Shown piece after piece: positions 5,002 through 5,986 of a stretch of DNA of 5,986 bases. Every line of letters begins with the position of its first letter. The first letter of the stretch is position 1. Below the pieces are notes generated by a model. That model was not told the DNA's origin and searched no databases. It saw only the letters and a list, made by a program, of their open reading frames with translations. The stretch covers positions 1 to 5,986 of the forward strand of contig JAAYZJ010000524.1 in the NCBI GenBank assembly GCA_012514915.1, in the 5' to 3' direction. This DNA is from Lentisphaerota bacterium (GTDB taxonomy: Bacteria; Verrucomicrobiota; Kiritimatiellia; RFP12; JAAYLN01). Position numbers and translations under genes: made by a program.

Positions 5002-5986
5002 ATGCCCCAGCCCCGGATTCTGATCGTCAAACTCAGTTCGCTCGGCGACATCCTCCATGTCCTGCCGACCGTGCAGGCCATGCACGACCAGCTCGGGGCG
5101 CGGGTTGATTGGGCGGTGCAGCCCGAGTACGAGGCGCTGGTCCGGTGTTTCGCCTGTGTCGACCGGGTCGTCGCCGTGCCGCGCCACGGGCGGCTGCGCG
5201 CGGCGCGCGCCACGCTGCGGGAGCTGCGGCGCAGCGAGTACGATCTCGTGGTGGATCTGCAGGGATTGTTCAAGAGCGCCTGCGTGTCGCGGGCCGCGCG
5301 GGCCCCGCGCCGCATCGGCCCATCGTACGCGCGCGAGGGTTCGTGGCTGGCCTACAGCGAGCGGGCGGGGCGAATGGACCGCACCCGGCATGCCGTCGAG
5401 CAGGCGATGGACGTCCTCGACCATCTGGGTCTGCAACGCCCCGCCTTCCCCGCGGGGGAGATCCGGCATCCCGCCGTGGCGTTGCCGCCGGCGCGGCGCC
5501 GCATCGCGCTGGCACCGGTCTCGCGCTGGCCCACCAAGAACTGGCCGGCGGCGCATTTCGGCGTGCTGGCGCAACGGCTGGCGCGGGAGCCGGGGACGCG
5601 GCTCATCGTGCTGGGGGGGGCGGCCGACCACGCCGTGGGCGAGGCGATCGCCGGGCGGGCACCCGGGCGCATCGACAATCTCTGCGGGCGGCTCTCGATC
5701 CCCGAGCTCTTCGGCGCGCTGAAGCCGTGCGACCTGCTGATCGCCAATGATACCGGGCCGGTGCATGCCGCGGCGGCGCTGGGGCGCCCGTGCCTGGTGC
5801 TCTTCGGGCCGACCCGGCCCGAGTGGACGGGTCCCTACGGCCGCGGGCACCGCGTCCTGACGCGCAACCTCCCCTGCCAGCCCTGCCTGTCGCGGCGCTG
5901 CCGCCGCGGCGACCACGCCTGCCTGGCCGGCCTCTCTCCCGACGAGGTGGAGGCCGCCGCCCGCGGGCTGCTCGGCCTGGCCGGCG
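5002..5986 (+). CDS. Glycosyltransferase family 9, LPS heptosyltransferase type (3' end outside window)
   Basis: This predicted enzyme would transfer a heptose (or related sugar) from an ADP-sugar to the LPS inner core at the cytoplasmic face of the inner membrane. The reading frame is open from the ATG at 5002 to the edge, 328 complete codons, with no stop. Its N-terminus RILIVKLSSLGDILHVLP (5-22) is the WaaC/WaaF glycine-loop motif; Asp16 corresponds to the proposed catalytic Asp of WaaC. DLVVDLQGLFKSA (81-93) is also WaaC-like. The donor-binding half shows SRWPTKNWP (174-182), with Lys179 in the conserved position, then NDTGPVHAAAALGRP (249-263) and LFGPTRPEWTGPYG (267-280). Near the end Cys292, Cys295, Cys300 and Cys307 form the Cys cluster seen in many WaaF-like enzymes. 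WaaC and WaaF of E. coli have about 320-350 residues, so little is probably missing. The N-terminus resembles WaaC and the C-terminus WaaF, so I give no symbol. It is divergent from the transporter operon. Confidence 0.93.
   Translation, partial: MPQPRILIVKLSSLGDILHVLPTVQAMHDQLGARVDWAVQPEYEALVRCFACVDRVVAVPRHGRLRAARATLRELRRSEYDLVVDLQGLFKSACVSRAARAPRRIGPSYAREGSWLAYSERAGRMDRTRHAVEQAMDVLDHLGLQRPAFPAGEIRHPAVALPPARRRIALAPVSRWPTKNWPAAHFGVLAQRLAREPGTRLIVLGGAADHAVGEAIAGRAPGRIDNLCGRLSIPELFGALKPCDLLIANDTGPVHAAAALGRPCLVLFGPTRPEWTGPYGRGHRVLTRNLPCQPCLSRRCRRGDHACLAGLSPDEVEAAARGLLGLAG

Noticed and set aside
5109..5750. Plus-strand frame in a different phase inside the heptosyltransferase gene (also 5057-5722)
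   Set aside because: These are Gly/Ala/Arg-rich out-of-phase shadows. The phase beginning at 5002 holds every conserved motif and stays open to the edge.
4954..5916. 320-residue minus-strand open frame opposite the heptosyltransferase
   Set aside because: It is the antisense of a gene with intact family 9 motifs, has Arg/Pro/His-rich composition, and would run into the intergenic promoter region.

Overview
The window is a G+C-rich stretch of Gram-negative bacterial chromosome. The heptosyltransferase-type gene implies an outer membrane with LPS-like glycans. I cannot name the organism from the sequence. The 8-bp tandem repeat behind the operon, a leaderless-looking gene and the enlarged transporter proteins would fit the PVC (Planctomycetota-Verrucomicrobiota-Chlamydiota) group, but that is only an impression.

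Layout: positions 1-150 are non-coding and hold a regular 8-bp/24-bp tandem repeat and a small hairpin. Positions 4875 to 151, on the minus strand, hold a tight three-gene operon. Its order is a YejA-type family 5 solute-binding protein (4875-2827), a YejB-type permease (2822-1776) and a YejE-type permease (1779-151). The first two genes are 4 nt apart; the last two overlap by 4 nt (ATGA). A 126-bp divergent intergenic region (4876-5001) carries promoter candidates for both directions. On the plus strand a glycosyltransferase family 9 (ADP-heptose:LPS heptosyltransferase type) gene starts at 5002 and runs off the right edge.

How the genes work together: the minus-strand genes would make the periplasmic receptor and the two membrane subunits of an ABC importer for peptides or peptide-like compounds, as in E. 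coli YejABEF. The ATPase subunit (YejF) is not in the window, and the space behind yejE where it would normally follow is non-coding. The plus-strand gene probably adds a sugar to the LPS inner core. The two transcription units share an envelope theme, but nothing shows that they are functionally linked.

Most unusual points: the YejE homologue has about 200 extra residues in its first periplasmic segment. The YejA homologue has a roughly 110-residue Ala/Pro-rich linker, partly built from 33-bp DNA repeats. The heptosyltransferase gene has a perfect TATAAT placed so that transcription should begin at the ATG itself. I found no previously undescribed multi-gene system; this is a recognisable transporter operon with odd structural additions.
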